From NCBI GenBank assembly GCA_003290165.1, contig QNQO01000798.1, positions 124,001-188,000 of the forward strand: DNA of 64,000 nucleotides. The letters are read 5' to 3'. The position numbers and the translations under genes were made by a program. Of the stretch, positions 1-9,863 are shown one piece after another (position 1 is the stretch's first letter; every line of letters starts with the position of its first letter). Source of the stretch: Berberis thunbergii (lineage: Eukaryota; Streptophyta; Magnoliopsida; Ranunculales; Berberidaceae). A model generated the notes under the pieces. It searched no databases. It was not told where the DNA came from and saw nothing but the letters and a program-made list of their open reading frames with translations.

Positions 1-402
1 AGCTGTTTTTCTCTATAAACAAATGGAGGACTTGACCATGATGGTTAATAAGTTGTTGGAGGCATCAACAAGTAAGACACCTAATGAAACAAATCAAGAT
101 TATCTAATCGGGACCTCAAAATCTAAGAAATCATATGATGAGTAGTAGTAGCCTGTCGTCAAAAAGCGTGGATTTAACTAGCAATAAGGCGGATGACATC
201 GATCGATGAGGAAGAATCATGCGGATCCTGATGATGGTAATGATGAACTAGGGCCAGATAAAATAGGTAAATCCAAAACTTTCATGGATGGTCTAAAAAG
301 AGGTCAAAATAGACATCTCGACATATATATGACGATGCTGAAAAGTTGGATAATAGGTTTGACTAATTGGAGACTTATTATACTATTTTTAATATAATAA
401 GA

Positions 403-888
403 ATCGCCAAAAGATCAATTTTTATTGTTTTGAAGTTGACTAAGCATGCTACAAACTGGTGGAAAGGCTATCGACAACAGAATATAATTTCAACTATGAC
501 GTGGAAGAGATTTAAGTAAAGCCATCATAAAGAAATTTTACCCTATTAATTGGATGGATGCACGTCGAGGAGAGATGGTTCATGTGGCAGCATTTGAAGC
601 AACATTTTGGATAGTCTGTACAGGATCACGAGATTGAGTTCCAAAATTAAGCAACGTCGCCGCTAGAGTTGGACCTGGATCACCATGAACTCTTTGTGAA
701 GTTCATTGAAGGCTACAAGACTATATTCGAAAAGAATTGTGTTTGTTTAATGTCCAGGACTTTGAAGAAGCTCTAGGGAGCACAATTGCAACAAGTCTAA
801 CCATACCCGGGAGAGTTGTTGCTTTTCATCCTGAGCTTAGGGAACAACATAAGGAGAAGCGAGAGAAAGTTGCTCAGTGTAATTAGGA
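403..888 (+). pseudogene. gag remnant of the gypsy element
   Basis: Conceptual translation across frames gives gag-like pieces: LKLTKHATNWWKGYR near 430-475, KFYPINWMDARR near 533-568, and a capsid-type stretch (VKFIEGYKTIFEK, then LREQHKEKREKVAQ) near 700-880. These resemble the retrotransposon-gag capsid domain of Ty3/gypsy elements, in which a WW or WF near the start and a KFYP motif are common. Stops and frameshifts separate the pieces. The frame is cut at 896 by the hAT insertion and resumes at 1662. The upstream stretch 1-400 is probably the gag amino end, but I recognise no motif in it. Confidence 0.6.
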
Positions 889-896
889 GAAGAAGG

Positions 897-1653
897 TAGG
901 GGTGGGCATCCCATCCCACGATTCCGATCTCATTCCATTTTGTCTCGATTTTTTTCCGAGTCTTATTGGGATTGATCAAACCTATCCCGGTCTAAAGTGG
1001 GATGGAGATTTTCAATCCCGTCCTGAAATGATTTTTTAAAAATATTTATTATTTATAATTTTAGTATTTTATGTTAATATTTTTTACCAGGAGTATATTT
1101 TTTTGGATGCCTGCATAACATCCACTGGTGGAACTCAGATACTCCCATCTCAATCATCTCTATGTCATTATATGTGCTTTTTTCTTTAGATTGAATTGAA
1201 TCCTTTATTGTGCAATTTGTTTCCTTGAATTTGATTGATTGAACAACTATGTATGTGTGCAACTGTTGTGAAACAAACTAATTCTCCTGCCCATAAACAA
1301 AACAACACACAAACATCCTTTACAAATTAATTTTCCCTGCCAATACTGAAGCCAAACCTACAACTCAAGACAATCTCTGTTACAATGGAAACTACCAACA
1401 TGAGAAAGAAACAGCCGTTCGTGATATGAAAAGTAGTTCAAGTAGGAAAAACTCTTACCTCAGTACTAACACAGCCCTCGAAGATGGTTTAAGCTGTTTT
1501 GTTTGGTGAAATCTTGATGATTCTGTCTCATCCTGAACCCTTTTGGAATGGGATTAGGTTGGGATGAGGTATATCCTGTCTCGACCCTATCTCGATCCCA
1601 AAAGAACACAATGGGATATGGATGAAGTCCATCCCGTCCTGTGCTCACCCCTA
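897..1653. mobile_element. Non-autonomous hAT element, family 1 (copy 1)
   Basis: The left end is TAGGGGTGGGCA and the right end is TGCTCACCCCTA, an imperfect 12-bp terminal inverted repeat. Identical 8-bp direct repeats GAAGAAGG lie directly outside (889-896 and 1654-1661), the target duplication size of hAT transposons. The subterminal regions are rich in GGGAT/ATCCC motifs shared with the copies at 50155-56739 and 51811-53420, here in the opposite orientation. The 757-bp interior has no transposase or other recognisable coding sequence; the short ORFs in it are chance. Confidence 0.9.
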
Positions 1654-1661
1654 GAAGAAGG

Positions 1662-2336
1662 CACTTAATGCAACCAAAGCTGTAGAAGTATTAGAAATGG
1701 TGCAAGTTCACCCTAAACTAACTCGCATGACCCATAAAATTGTATGTATGTAGGTGAAGCATGATTTGATAGATGCCAAATCTAGGTAGCCAAAAGAATC
1801 TCATTTCAGAGTTGCTAGTCCAGAAACTGGGATTGGAAACCACACTTCATCCTAAACCATACCCTTAGGGATGGATTCAAAAGGTTGTAGTCACAAATTA
1901 CTCGACAATGTACGTAATTTCAAATTTGCAATTACAGGATAGTACATTGACGAGGTGACATGTGAGGTGGTACCATTTGATGTTTGCCAAGTTATCTTCG
2001 AGAGTCATTATTATCGGACCGAGATATAGTATTTTATATATCCTTGTCTTTTGAAGTATCGGTTTATGAAGGGCGGAGTTTACTTCGTACATGCTAGCAA
2101 GGTTCCTCTTGCTAATAGCTTGATTAGTGCCACTCAAGCTAAGAGGATAGTGAACAATTATGGGAAGTTCGTCTTGTTGATGATCAGGCCACGTCATGAG
2201 GTCCCATCTCTAGTTGCGTTATCTATTGTACTTAAGTCATAAATGGGGAAGTTGCGGACACGTACAACTTAAAAGACTTGTTTCAAAATGCCTAGGGCTT
2301 ACCACTGCATATGCCGATTGAGCATGAGATACAACT
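1662..2336 (+). pseudogene. gypsy gag end / protease-RT spacer remnant
   Basis: The retroelement resumes after the hAT insertion. A protease-to-RT spacer typical of plant Ty3/gypsy elements can be followed: VTCEVVPFDVCQVI near 1955-1998, then KYRFMKGGVYFVHASK near 2055-2102 and MPIEHEIQLV near 2312-2340. I cannot find an intact DTG/DSG protease active site. The open stretch 2051-2242 is the least damaged part. The sequence runs into the palindromic MITE at 2346. Confidence 0.55.
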
Positions 2337-2345
2337 CGTGGGAAA

Positions 2346-2517
2346 CGGTTTTTCCTAACTACACTGGTATTTTGCACTGGTTTTTTGCCTGGTGCAATCA
2401 GGCACTGTTGGATTGCATTGAGATTGGTAATATTACTTATCTCGATGCAATCTAACGGTGCCTGATTGCACCAGGCAAAAAACCAGTGCAAAATACCAGT
2501 GCACTGTAGAAGCACTC
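2346..2517. mobile_element. Palindromic MITE, probably Mutator-like
   Basis: Two identical 9-bp direct repeats CGTGGGAAA (2337-2345 and 2518-2526) flank 172 bp. Removing the insert and one repeat restores the gypsy sequence around its LPNLGMYHH motif. Most of the insert is one near-perfect palindrome, 2362-2501, centred between 2431 and 2432, with 70-base arms that differ at about five positions. A 9-bp duplication is the hallmark of Mutator-type elements. The outermost bases match each other only weakly, so the superfamily is an inference from duplication length. Confidence 0.75.
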
Positions 2518-2526
2518 CGTGGGAAA

Positions 2527-3114
2527 TTCACCATTGCCTAACTTGGGCATGTATCATCATTCAGTAGAAGAAAACGGGGAGATCAAGAGACAAGTCACTG
2601 ATTTCTTACAGCAAAGAGTGTAGAAGCCAAGTTGTTCACCTTGTGGTTCGCCAGTGTACGTTGTTTGTGCCAAATAAGAATGGCGGTCATCGAATGTGCA
2701 TTGATTTTCATGTACTTAACAAAATCGCTATGAAAAATCAGTATCCATTGCCGAGGATTGATGATTTGATGAATAACCTTCACTCAGCTCATTGATTCAC
2801 CAAACTAGATTTGAAGTCCGGTTATCATCAAGTTAGAAACAAAGAGAAAGATACGTGGAAAACTTCCTTCAAAACCAAACAAGGTCTCTTCGAGTGCCTG
2901 GTTATGCTATTGGCCTATGCAATGCTCCTGCTACATTCATGCCTATGATAAATGAGGTACTTTATCTTGAACATTTGGAGAAAGTATTGGAGACTATGCT
3001 GCACCATCAATTGAAATTGAATGGTAAAAACTGTGAATCTGGGAAGGATTCTCTAGGGTATCTTGGTTTCATTGTTGGTGAGTGGAAGTTGAAAATGGAT
3101 CCAAAAGGTTAAGG
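2527..3114 (+). pseudogene. gypsy reverse transcriptase remnant
   Basis: Conserved Ty3/gypsy RT blocks read in order: GGHRMCIDFHVLNKI (near 2680-2725), YPLPRIDDLM (near 2742-2771) and [15 protein letters not shown] (near 2797-2840), then the downstream EHLEKVLETMLHHQLKLN block and LGYLGFIV. The catalytic YxDD segment, expected between 'MPMINEV' and 'LYLEHLEKV', is missing, so an internal deletion removed the active site. Stops are present at several positions. The open frames 2855-3112 and 3082-3477 are pieces of this domain and the next. Confidence 0.8.
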
Positions 3115-3760
3115 CTGTCACAGATTGGCCTAATCGTCGTACGTACACTAACAGAAGTCAGAAGCTTTATGGGAGGTTGTCAGTATCTTCCAAATTTTAT
3201 TCGCCATTTATCTAAAATTTCAGCACCATTATTTAAGTTAACAAAAACGAGAAAGAAGTTTGAATGGTCGGATACACATGATGATACTTTCAAGTTGCTC
3301 AAGAAGAAGACTTTAGAAGCTCCAGTGTTAGTGTTAGCTTTGCCGAACTTGCAAAGAAACTTTGAGGTGGAAACAGATGCTAGTAATTACGCCTTGGTAA
3401 TTTCCAAAAAAAAAAACAAATTACGCCTTGGGTGGTTTCCTGAAGCGGGATGGGAAGCCAGTGGAGTATTATTCTGAGATGTTCAATTTTGTTGTGCGCA
3501 ATACCTATGAAACTTGTTGGGGAAAGAAGTTATCGTGCATTCAAACCACAGACCTTTTGCAGTTTTTACAAACAGAGCCTAAGTTGCAGCAGGCTCGACA
3601 TATGAAATGGATGTCTTATCAACAGTTCAACCTCATCATTAAGTACAAGAAGAGAATCACAAACAAGTTGGCAGATATGTTGTCTAGACTTCCAGGTTCT
3701 TCCGCTTTGCTGGTGGCTATGCAAATAGAATCTGTGGTGCCTTCTGTGTACATGAAATAG
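3115..3760 (+). pseudogene. gypsy RNase H remnant
   Basis: The region reads through FMGGCQYLPNFIRHLSKIS and APLFKLTKTRKKFEW, the usual RT-RNase H connection, then ETDASNYAL, the start of the plant gypsy RNase H domain with its first catalytic Asp. A short direct duplication of ATTACGCCTTGG at about 3388-3430, separated by an A-run, breaks the frame exactly there. The next block GGFLKRDGKPVEYYSEMF continues in another frame. The end of the domain, KRITNKLADMLSRLP, is recognisable near 3650-3693. Confidence 0.8.
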
Positions 3761-3779
3761 TATGATAGTGATCTAGATT

Positions 3780-4560
3780 TCAAAGACTCCGTTCGAAAAG
3801 CTACAACAGGGAAAAACGAGTGAGTTTGAGTTGTAGGACAGTTTGATGTTCAAAGGAGAGCAACTATGTATTCCAGTTTATGGGGACCGATTGGAGTGGA
3901 TGAAACAAGCTCATACTTCTAAAGTTGCAGGTAACTTTGGAGTTGAGAAGACATTGCTCAATCTGACGTTATGTATATTGACCTTAGATGCATATGGAAG
4001 TTGCTTGTTTCGTTAAAGGTTGCATATATGCAACACGTCAAAACATTCAAGGAAATTGGGGTTATACACAACATTACTGGTGCCTTCAAGACATTGGGAG
4101 AGTATTTCAATGGACTTTTTGGGCGGTTTGCCTACCACCAAAACTATAGTTGATTACTCGTAGTTATAAGGATCGATTTAGCAAGGTGGTAATCTTAATT
4201 CCTGGCAAAAACAACACTCACAGGAGGTGCAACAAAATTGTTTTTCCATAATGTTTGAAACATTCTGGGCTGCCTTCTATATTTTCAGACCAAGATAGCA
4301 GGTTTCTTGATCATTTTTGGCGGTCTTTATGGGGAATGATAGGTGGTCAACGGAATCATGGTGCATATGTTTCGAGGGTATTACGCAAGGCATCCTAAGA
4401 CTTGGGATGCGAGTTTACCATAATTGCAGCTACCCTTTAATCGGGCATTACATAGTTCAACCTTAAAATCACCTCTTGAAGTTTGTTTGGGCTACCTGCC
4501 TTCCAATCCATTTGATTTAGCCTTTTCGCTTACATAATACACATGGCTAACTGCGAAAGC
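3780..4560 (+). pseudogene. gypsy integrase remnant
   Basis: Frame-hopping translation gives fragments of the plant Ty3/gypsy integrase: FGVEKTLLNL near 3938, a linker with LPTTKT, DRFSKVVILIP near 4172-4203, a retroviral integrase-core piece around FETFWAAF and DQDSRFLDHFWRSLWG near 4292-4340, and LKSPLEVCLGYLPSNPFDL near 4465-4520. The catalytic D,D(35)E set cannot be verified because frames change between blocks. No 3' LTR follows. Confidence 0.65.
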
Positions 4561-5379
4561 CTCCAACGTGATGGTGATCAAACTCTCAATTATTTGTACA
4601 AAAAATAAAAATAACACACTCTAGATTACTTAGAGTCGAGCTTACACTCTTGGCTATCACGCAACTTCAACAAGGTGGTAGCAAGGTGTGCGAGATTCAA
4701 GTATAGTGAACCAAGGTGCGCACACATGCCGAGCGCGCCAACAAGTGGTATCAATGCCGACAGCTTGACTGGGACTTGATGAGGTGAAGGTGCAGGTGGC
4801 ACATTGTTCAGGGGATCAGGCACAAGGTAGCCAGCCAGATAAAGCATCGTAAGTGCGCGGTCCGCCGGATAAATGATCCAAATTAAGTTCATGATCCATG
4901 CCAAGAAAATGTATCATACAATTCCGGACGAGGTGGAGTTAGTGTGGTGGTTACGAACTAAGGTGGAGCCAACAACGCTAAGAATAACAGCTCGTACACC
5001 GAGTTTTGCCCACAAGATCGTGATCGCACATGAGACTCGAGGAGGTGTACTTTGAAATATTGCAAATCGGTAGATGGATTGTAGAATGTGCGACGATTCG
5101 CACCAAGGTCGAGATTGTTGGAAAAATATTGACTTGAATAATCCACATCAAGTAAGGAAGAGTTGTCACTAAGGTTTATAAGAGGGAACAAAATAACAAT
5201 ATATCATAGTCATCCATTGTGAATTAAACAACTAAAATGCTACATTAGACTTTAGAGTAGGGTAAAAGAGAACATTTGAATGGTACCAATAACACAAAGC
5301 CTTAATATGGATTTCTTTTCTAAAAATTGAATTGTCTGCAACCAAACATAGCCTTAAATCATAATTCATCGGTATAACC
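4561..5379. other. Possible miniature LTR element remnant; no gene recognised
   Basis: TGGTATCAATGCC at 4746-4758 resembles the tRNA-Met primer-binding site of copia-type elements (usual form TGGTATCAGAGC). At 5104-5116 the sequence CAAGGTCGAGAT runs into TGTTGGAAA, the polypurine tract and LTR start pattern common in plant copia elements. If both are real, only 370 bp separate them, which would be TRIM-sized. No convincing second LTR copy is visible left of 4746, so this is tentative. The reverse-strand ORF at 4626-4904 matches no family I know. Confidence 0.35.
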
Positions 5380-6222
5380 TAGGGGTGGGCATTTAGGACC
5401 GAAAATCAGGACTGAACCTACAATCGGACCGATCGGGTCGGTTCGGAAAAAAATTAATTAATTATAAAGATTGTAAAAGCGCGGCCCGACCCAAAGTTTC
5501 TGGTCTGGGCCTCGATTTTCATTTCTGAAAACCCGTCGGGTAATCGGCACGGCCCAGTTTAAATAGTTAACTTAAAATAGTAAATAGGTTAAATAACTTC
5601 TCTTGTTTTGTTCATTGAGGATTCAAAATTGAGAATCCAGCGAAGCATCGAACTCCGTCTCCTCTCCCTCTCACAGTAAAGCATCAAACTCCCTCTCCAG
5701 CGAAGCATCAAAATTGAGAATCCCTCTCCTCTCCCTCTCAAAGCGAAGCATCGAACTCCCTCCCCTCTCCCTCTCACAGCGAAGCATCGACCGAACGAAC
5801 GCCGCCTCCCTCTCCTCTCCCTCTCACAACGAAGCATCGAACGAACGAATGCCGCCTCCCTTTTCTCTCCCTCTCAAAGCCATGCATCGATCGAACGAGA
5901 TCGACCGCCTCCCTCTCCCCTCCCTTCCCTGCCTTTCCCTAGATCTGATCTCGGATCTGATCGTCTATAAGGTGGAACAAGACCACGATCGTTGGACAGG
6001 TGAAACAAGATCTTGATCAGATTTGATCGTTTGTAACAGGGTCGAAGTCGAAGATCACGATTTTTTTTTTTTTTGTAATTTGTTGTATGGTTTTTTTTGT
6101 AGTTTTTTTATATAATTTTTGTACGTATGATGAATGAAAAATTTTTTACTGTAGAAGTATTTTTTTTGTTTTTGGGACCAAGATCGGCCCGTAAATTGGT
6201 TAACCGGGACCTCGGTTATCCG
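5380..6222. mobile_element. hAT family-1-like element, 3' end lost
   Basis: It begins TAGGGGTGGGCATTT, like the complete copy at 48769-49925. The two share the subterminal GGACCGAA...CGGACCGATCGG region and the right-hand GGTTAACCGGGAC...TTATCCGG region. The central part (5640-5930) is a minisatellite built on CAGCGAAGCATCGA and CCTCTCCCTCTC, which generates spurious ORFs on both strands. The right terminus is missing: at 6222 the sequence passes directly into patatin coding sequence. Without that end no target duplication can be checked. Confidence 0.8.
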
Positions 6223-6846
6223 GTTATTCTCAGCGAGGAGTGCCTGGAATAATATGGAAATATGGATGTCAACCATATCTGGACTGGCTTGGGTGAAAGC
6301 GTCCATTAGTGGCATGCTGGTTCCATTGTATACCCATCCAATTATTCCCCATTTTGAAGCCATGGCAGCATCAAACTTGAATACCTGCTTGGCTGATCCA
6401 GTACCCAATGAGTTGACTAGAAACCTTTCGTTCTCCAGAGGCTTGATTCGATAGAAATCTGGATTTCGCATCATAATTTCCTTTGTCATCAGGCTTATTG
6501 CTGTAAGTGTCTGCACCGCATGCGAAACATACATTAGCCTAGTTCCTAGTTCATATGACACCTAGAAAATTTAATCTACTGAAGCACTTTCATCATAGCC
6601 TTCAGTGTACAACCCTTACAAATATATTAGCCATGTTCCTAGGCCATGAAAGACAGACAGTCAAGAATCACCTAAAAAACTTAATTTCACTGGCAGTACA
6701 TGATCGATGAGGTTAAAACTCGTAACATTTCTCTGATTGTCTGTCGTTTCAAAGTGATGAGCTAGGAAAAATGTAGGAGTTGCAGACATACTTATCCACG
6801 CATCTGAAAGGAGTGGGTCCTTTACGACATCCCTTGTCGCCTGCAT
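6223..6846 (-). pseudogene. Patatin-like phospholipase gene fragment
   Basis: Patatins are lipid acyl hydrolases with a Ser-Asp catalytic dyad. On the minus strand the first block (about 6843-6703) reads DPLLSDAWISMSATPTFF, then HHFETTDNQRNVTSFNLID, matching the exon just before the catalytic DGG motif. The second block (about 6520-6223) reads AISLMTKEIMMRNPDFY, FLVNSLGTGSAKQVFK, KWGIIGWVYNG and PDMVDIHISILFQALLAENN. The DGGVAANNP-type segment with the catalytic Asp is missing between them; about 180 bp containing two imperfect copies of a 45-bp sequence (6505-6560 and 6607-6660) sits there. The carboxyl end is cut by the hAT junction at 6222. The amino end, with the GxSxG nucleophile, is absent upstream, where the foldback repeat begins. 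It is a dead fragment. Confidence 0.8.
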
Positions 6847-6979
6847 TACGAAATAGTAAATAAATTTGTTTGAGCAAACCTAACAGCAACCTAATTTACT
6901 TATTTTTATCCTACAACCCTACTGTTTCTTTTGACTACCATATAATTTTCTCAAATGAATTTTTAAGTTGCAAAGTTCA

Positions 6980-8262
6980 TTTATAAATCTCTCATTCCAC
7001 TCAAATCTCTTGCAAATCTTCTCTCCTTCCCTTGAAAACTCTCAAAATCCCCTAAAAGTCGAAACTCTTAAACCCAAACTTAATAAATTTTCATAACTTA
7101 ACATAACAGAGAAACTCAAACTCAAAACGAAAAAACTCAAAATATGGTAACTTTCGACCAATTTAACCCTCAATTGAGACCGATTCTCAACCTCATCAAA
7201 AGATAAATATTGTAGTACTATTAGTTATCTAATAAACACAATGTGAATCACTTGAAAATGTTTTGAAATGAACAAGTTATGGTAATTTTACTAAAGTCGC
7301 GCAAATTTGTCTCGCAATGAAAATGAGATAGTGTTACTGACTTTTGGCCAACTTATGTGCTCGATCGAGACCAATTCTCAAGTTGATCGAAAACAAATAT
7401 TGTAGTGCTCTTAGTTATCTAATAAACACAACTTGAATCACTTGAAAATGTTTTGAGATGAGCAAGTTATTGTCATTTTACTTAAGTCGTGTAATAAAAA
7501 CGGGATAGTGTTCCAAACTTTCAGCCAACTTATATGTTCGATCGAGATCGATTCTCAAGTTGATAAAAACACATAAGTTGTAGCACTTTGAGTTATCTAA
7601 TAAACACAACTTGAATCATTTTAAAATGAAAAATTTATGGTCATTTTACTAAAGTTGCGCAATCTATCCGAAAATATTTTTGTTTGCAAAGTGCACTATG
7701 CGAACATATATATATATATATTTTTCTGTTCTTCACAACTTTACTAAAATGACAATAACTTGTTTATTTCAAAAGATTTTCATGTGATTCAAGTTATGTT
7801 TATTAGATAACTGAGAGTATTACAACTTTTGTGTTTTGACTAAACTCAAAATATATCTCGATCGAGCATATAAGTTGGTCGAAAGTTAGAAATATTATCC
7901 CATTTTTATTTTTCGGACAGATTTGAGCGACTTTAGTAAAATGACTATAACTTGCTCATTTCCAAACATTTTCAAGTGATTCAAGTTGTGTTTATTAAAT
8001 AACTCAGAGTACTACAACTTTCGTGTTTTGATGAACTTGAGAATCTATCTTAATTGAGGATTTAAATTAGTTCAAAAGTTATCATCTTTTTCATTTTTTC
8101 GTTGAGTTTGGATTTGTCTGTTATGTTAATTTATATATATTTATTGAGTTTGGGTTTAAGGGTTTCAATTTTAAAGGGATTTTGAAAATTTTTGAAGAAG
8201 ATAAATGAAATTTACAAGAGATTTGAATGTGAAGGGAGATTTGAAAGATGAAAGTTGAAAGT
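6980..8262. repeat. Large foldback repeat with internal tandem units
   Basis: The left half (about 6980-7690) is repeated in reverse complement in the right half (about 7735-8262). For example CTTAAACCCAAACTTAATAA near 7069 pairs with TTATTGAGTTTGGGTTTAAG near 8141. The inner part of each arm consists of tandem units of about 180-190 bp. The phrase GAATCACTTGAAAATGTTTT recurs near 7245 and 7436, with a shorter variant near 7613, and its complement CATTTTCAAGTGATTCAAG appears near 7967. A short AT run (7709-7722) lies at the centre. No coding sequence is visible. Foldback-type transposons have this architecture. The same unit recurs at 32473-33360. Confidence 0.75.
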
Positions 8263-8825
8263 AGTTTAAAAAAAATTAATATAAAAAATAAAAAAGATAT
8301 GGTGGTGGGTAAAAAGGGTGAAAACGTGTAAGAGTAATTGAGCTAGAGCTGGACCACACAGTCATCGTTTCACGAGTTATTCGTGTAGTCTACCATCTCC
8401 ACACAGTACCGCAATGGTTTGGGGTCAGGGTCAGACCTTGCTGTCTTGTTGAATTCGATGAAAAAGCCAGTTGGCTCATCCCCACACTCTCGGCAATTGC
8501 AGGAAGCTTGTCTCCTGTTCAACGACTCTACTCCCACCCCATTCCTAAGTTACCCCTCAATCTTGTACAAATAATTCAAAAAAAGTTAGGATAACAAGGA
8601 CAGAGTTTGGTAAAGTTAGATAAAAGAAAGAAAGAGCCAGTAGAGCAAATTCACAGCTGTTCGTTCTGTCACATAGTGAAAAAGAAAAGGCAAAAGAGAG
8701 ACATAAATGAAAGCAAAATAATAAGGTTTATGTAATAAAGAATAAACGCGTTGGATGCTGTTGGTTCTTCACATTTTCCTCTTCTCCATCTTCTGGCATA
8801 CCGGCTAATTCTACCTCCCAGTCAC

Positions 8826-8833
8826 TATAAATA
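8826..8833 (+). promoter_or_regulatory. TATA box of the EXORDIUM-like gene
   Basis: TATAAATA lies 93 bp upstream of the chosen start codon, a normal distance for a plant promoter with a short leader. It also argues that the coding region does not begin upstream at 8751: the frame is open there, but it has no ATG before 8919. The stretch 8263-8825 upstream has no gene; an A-rich, purine-biased tract (8575-8745) directly precedes the promoter. Confidence 0.7.
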
Positions 8834-8918
8834 CAGCTCAACCTTCCTTTCCCTACATGTCAATCAAATCTCACTCACTTGGTCGTTTGCAAAACAATCC
8901 TCTTTCCCATTCTTTGAA

Positions 8919-9863
8919 ATGGCTTCTTCTTTATTGTTGTTACAACTTATATTGGTGGTGTCCGTATCTCTCTTTCATTTCTCACAAGCTGGGAGGAAGC
9001 TTGTTGATGAAGGTGACTCACTGATGATGAAATATCACAATGGGGCACTTCTTTCAGGCAAGATCTCTGTGAATCTTATTTGGTATGGCAATTTCAAGCC
9101 ATCCCAAAAAGCTATTGTCTCTGATTTTCTGTATTCACTCTATTCATCAAAGCTCCAAACTCCATCAGTTTCTACTTGGTGGAAAAACATCCAGAAATTT
9201 TACCATCAGAGTAAGAAATCTTCTTCTCTTGTTCTCACAATGGGAAAACACGTTCTTGATGAGAACTGCTCATTGGGGAAATCACTCGCAACTAAGCAAA
9301 TTGTGGCGTTAGCGGCTAAGGGTGAGCCCAAGAATGCCATCAATGTAGTATTGACCGCATCTGATGTTGCAGTTGAAGGGTTCTGCTCTAGCAGATGTGG
9401 AACACATGGCTCTTCTTCATCTTCATCGTCAAATGCACATGTTCATAGCAAGAATTACAAGTTTGCTTACATTTGGGCAGGCAATTCTGAGACCCAATGC
9501 CCGGGTCAATGCGCATGGCCCTTCCATCAGCCAATTTATGGACCACAGAGTGCACCATTGGTTGCACCCAACAATGATGTGGGTATGGATGGCCTGATCA
9601 TAAACCTCGCTGGTCTTCTAGCAGGAACTGCTACCAACCCATTTGGTAATGGTTACTTTCAAGGACCTTCAGATTTACCCCTGGAAGCTGCATCAGCTTG
9701 TAGTGGTGTTTATGGAAAGGGAGCTTATCCTGGATATGCGGGGGACCTGTTGATGGAACCTACCACTGGTGCAAGTTACAATGCAAATGGTGCTAATGGG
9801 AGGAAATACTTGTTGCCTGCCTTGTTCGATCCCTCCACTTCCTCTTGTTCTACATTGGTCTAG
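8919..9863 (+). CDS. EXORDIUM-like / phosphate-induced protein 1 (PHI-1) family protein
   Basis: Intact single-exon gene of 314 residues, the usual length for this plant family. EXORDIUM proteins are secreted to the cell wall and promote brassinosteroid-linked cell expansion; the molecular activity is not settled. Residues 1-24 ([10 protein letters not shown]...SQA) form a clear signal peptide. The family signature follows at about residues 40-70: [19 protein letters not shown], then [12 protein letters not shown]. Cysteines typical of the family occur in [40 protein letters not shown] and near the carboxyl end SSCSTLV. A serine run (SSSSSSS) interrupts the middle. Start choice: the ATG at 8919 is the first in frame, lies below the TATA box at 8826 and begins the signal peptide. 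The 3' part is duplicated downstream (11359-12206) and a second copy is broken at 21502-22110. Confidence 0.93.
   Translation: MASSLLLLQLILVVSVSLFHFSQAGRKLVDEGDSLMMKYHNGALLSGKISVNLIWYGNFKPSQKAIVSDFLYSLYSSKLQTPSVSTWWKNIQKFYHQSKKSSSLVLTMGKHVLDENCSLGKSLATKQIVALAAKGEPKNAINVVLTASDVAVEGFCSSRCGTHGSSSSSSSNAHVHSKNYKFAYIWAGNSETQCPGQCAWPFHQPIYGPQSAPLVAPNNDVGMDGLIINLAGLLAGTATNPFGNGYFQGPSDLPLEAASACSGVYGKGAYPGYAGDLLMEPTTGASYNANGANGRKYLLPALFDPSTSSCSTLV

Larger units (their letters stand above)
1..4560 (+). mobile_element. Degraded Ty3/gypsy LTR retrotransposon (5' end outside window)
   Basis: Remnants of gag, protease-like spacer, reverse transcriptase, RNase H and integrase follow one another on the plus strand in the Ty3/gypsy order (integrase last). 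Every domain carries stops and frameshifts, so this is a dead copy. No LTR is visible: the left end lies before the window and the right end fades out near 4560. Two later insertions interrupt it, a hAT element at 897-1653 and a palindromic MITE at 2346-2517. Both have clean target duplications, so the gypsy element is older than either. Confidence 0.85.

Noticed and set aside
5589..6016. Overlapping ORFs on both strands
   Set aside because: They are translations of a CT-rich minisatellite inside a hAT element.
8751..8918. Upstream extension of the EXORDIUM reading frame
   Set aside because: It has no ATG, lies partly above the TATA box at 8826 and would place the signal peptide internally.
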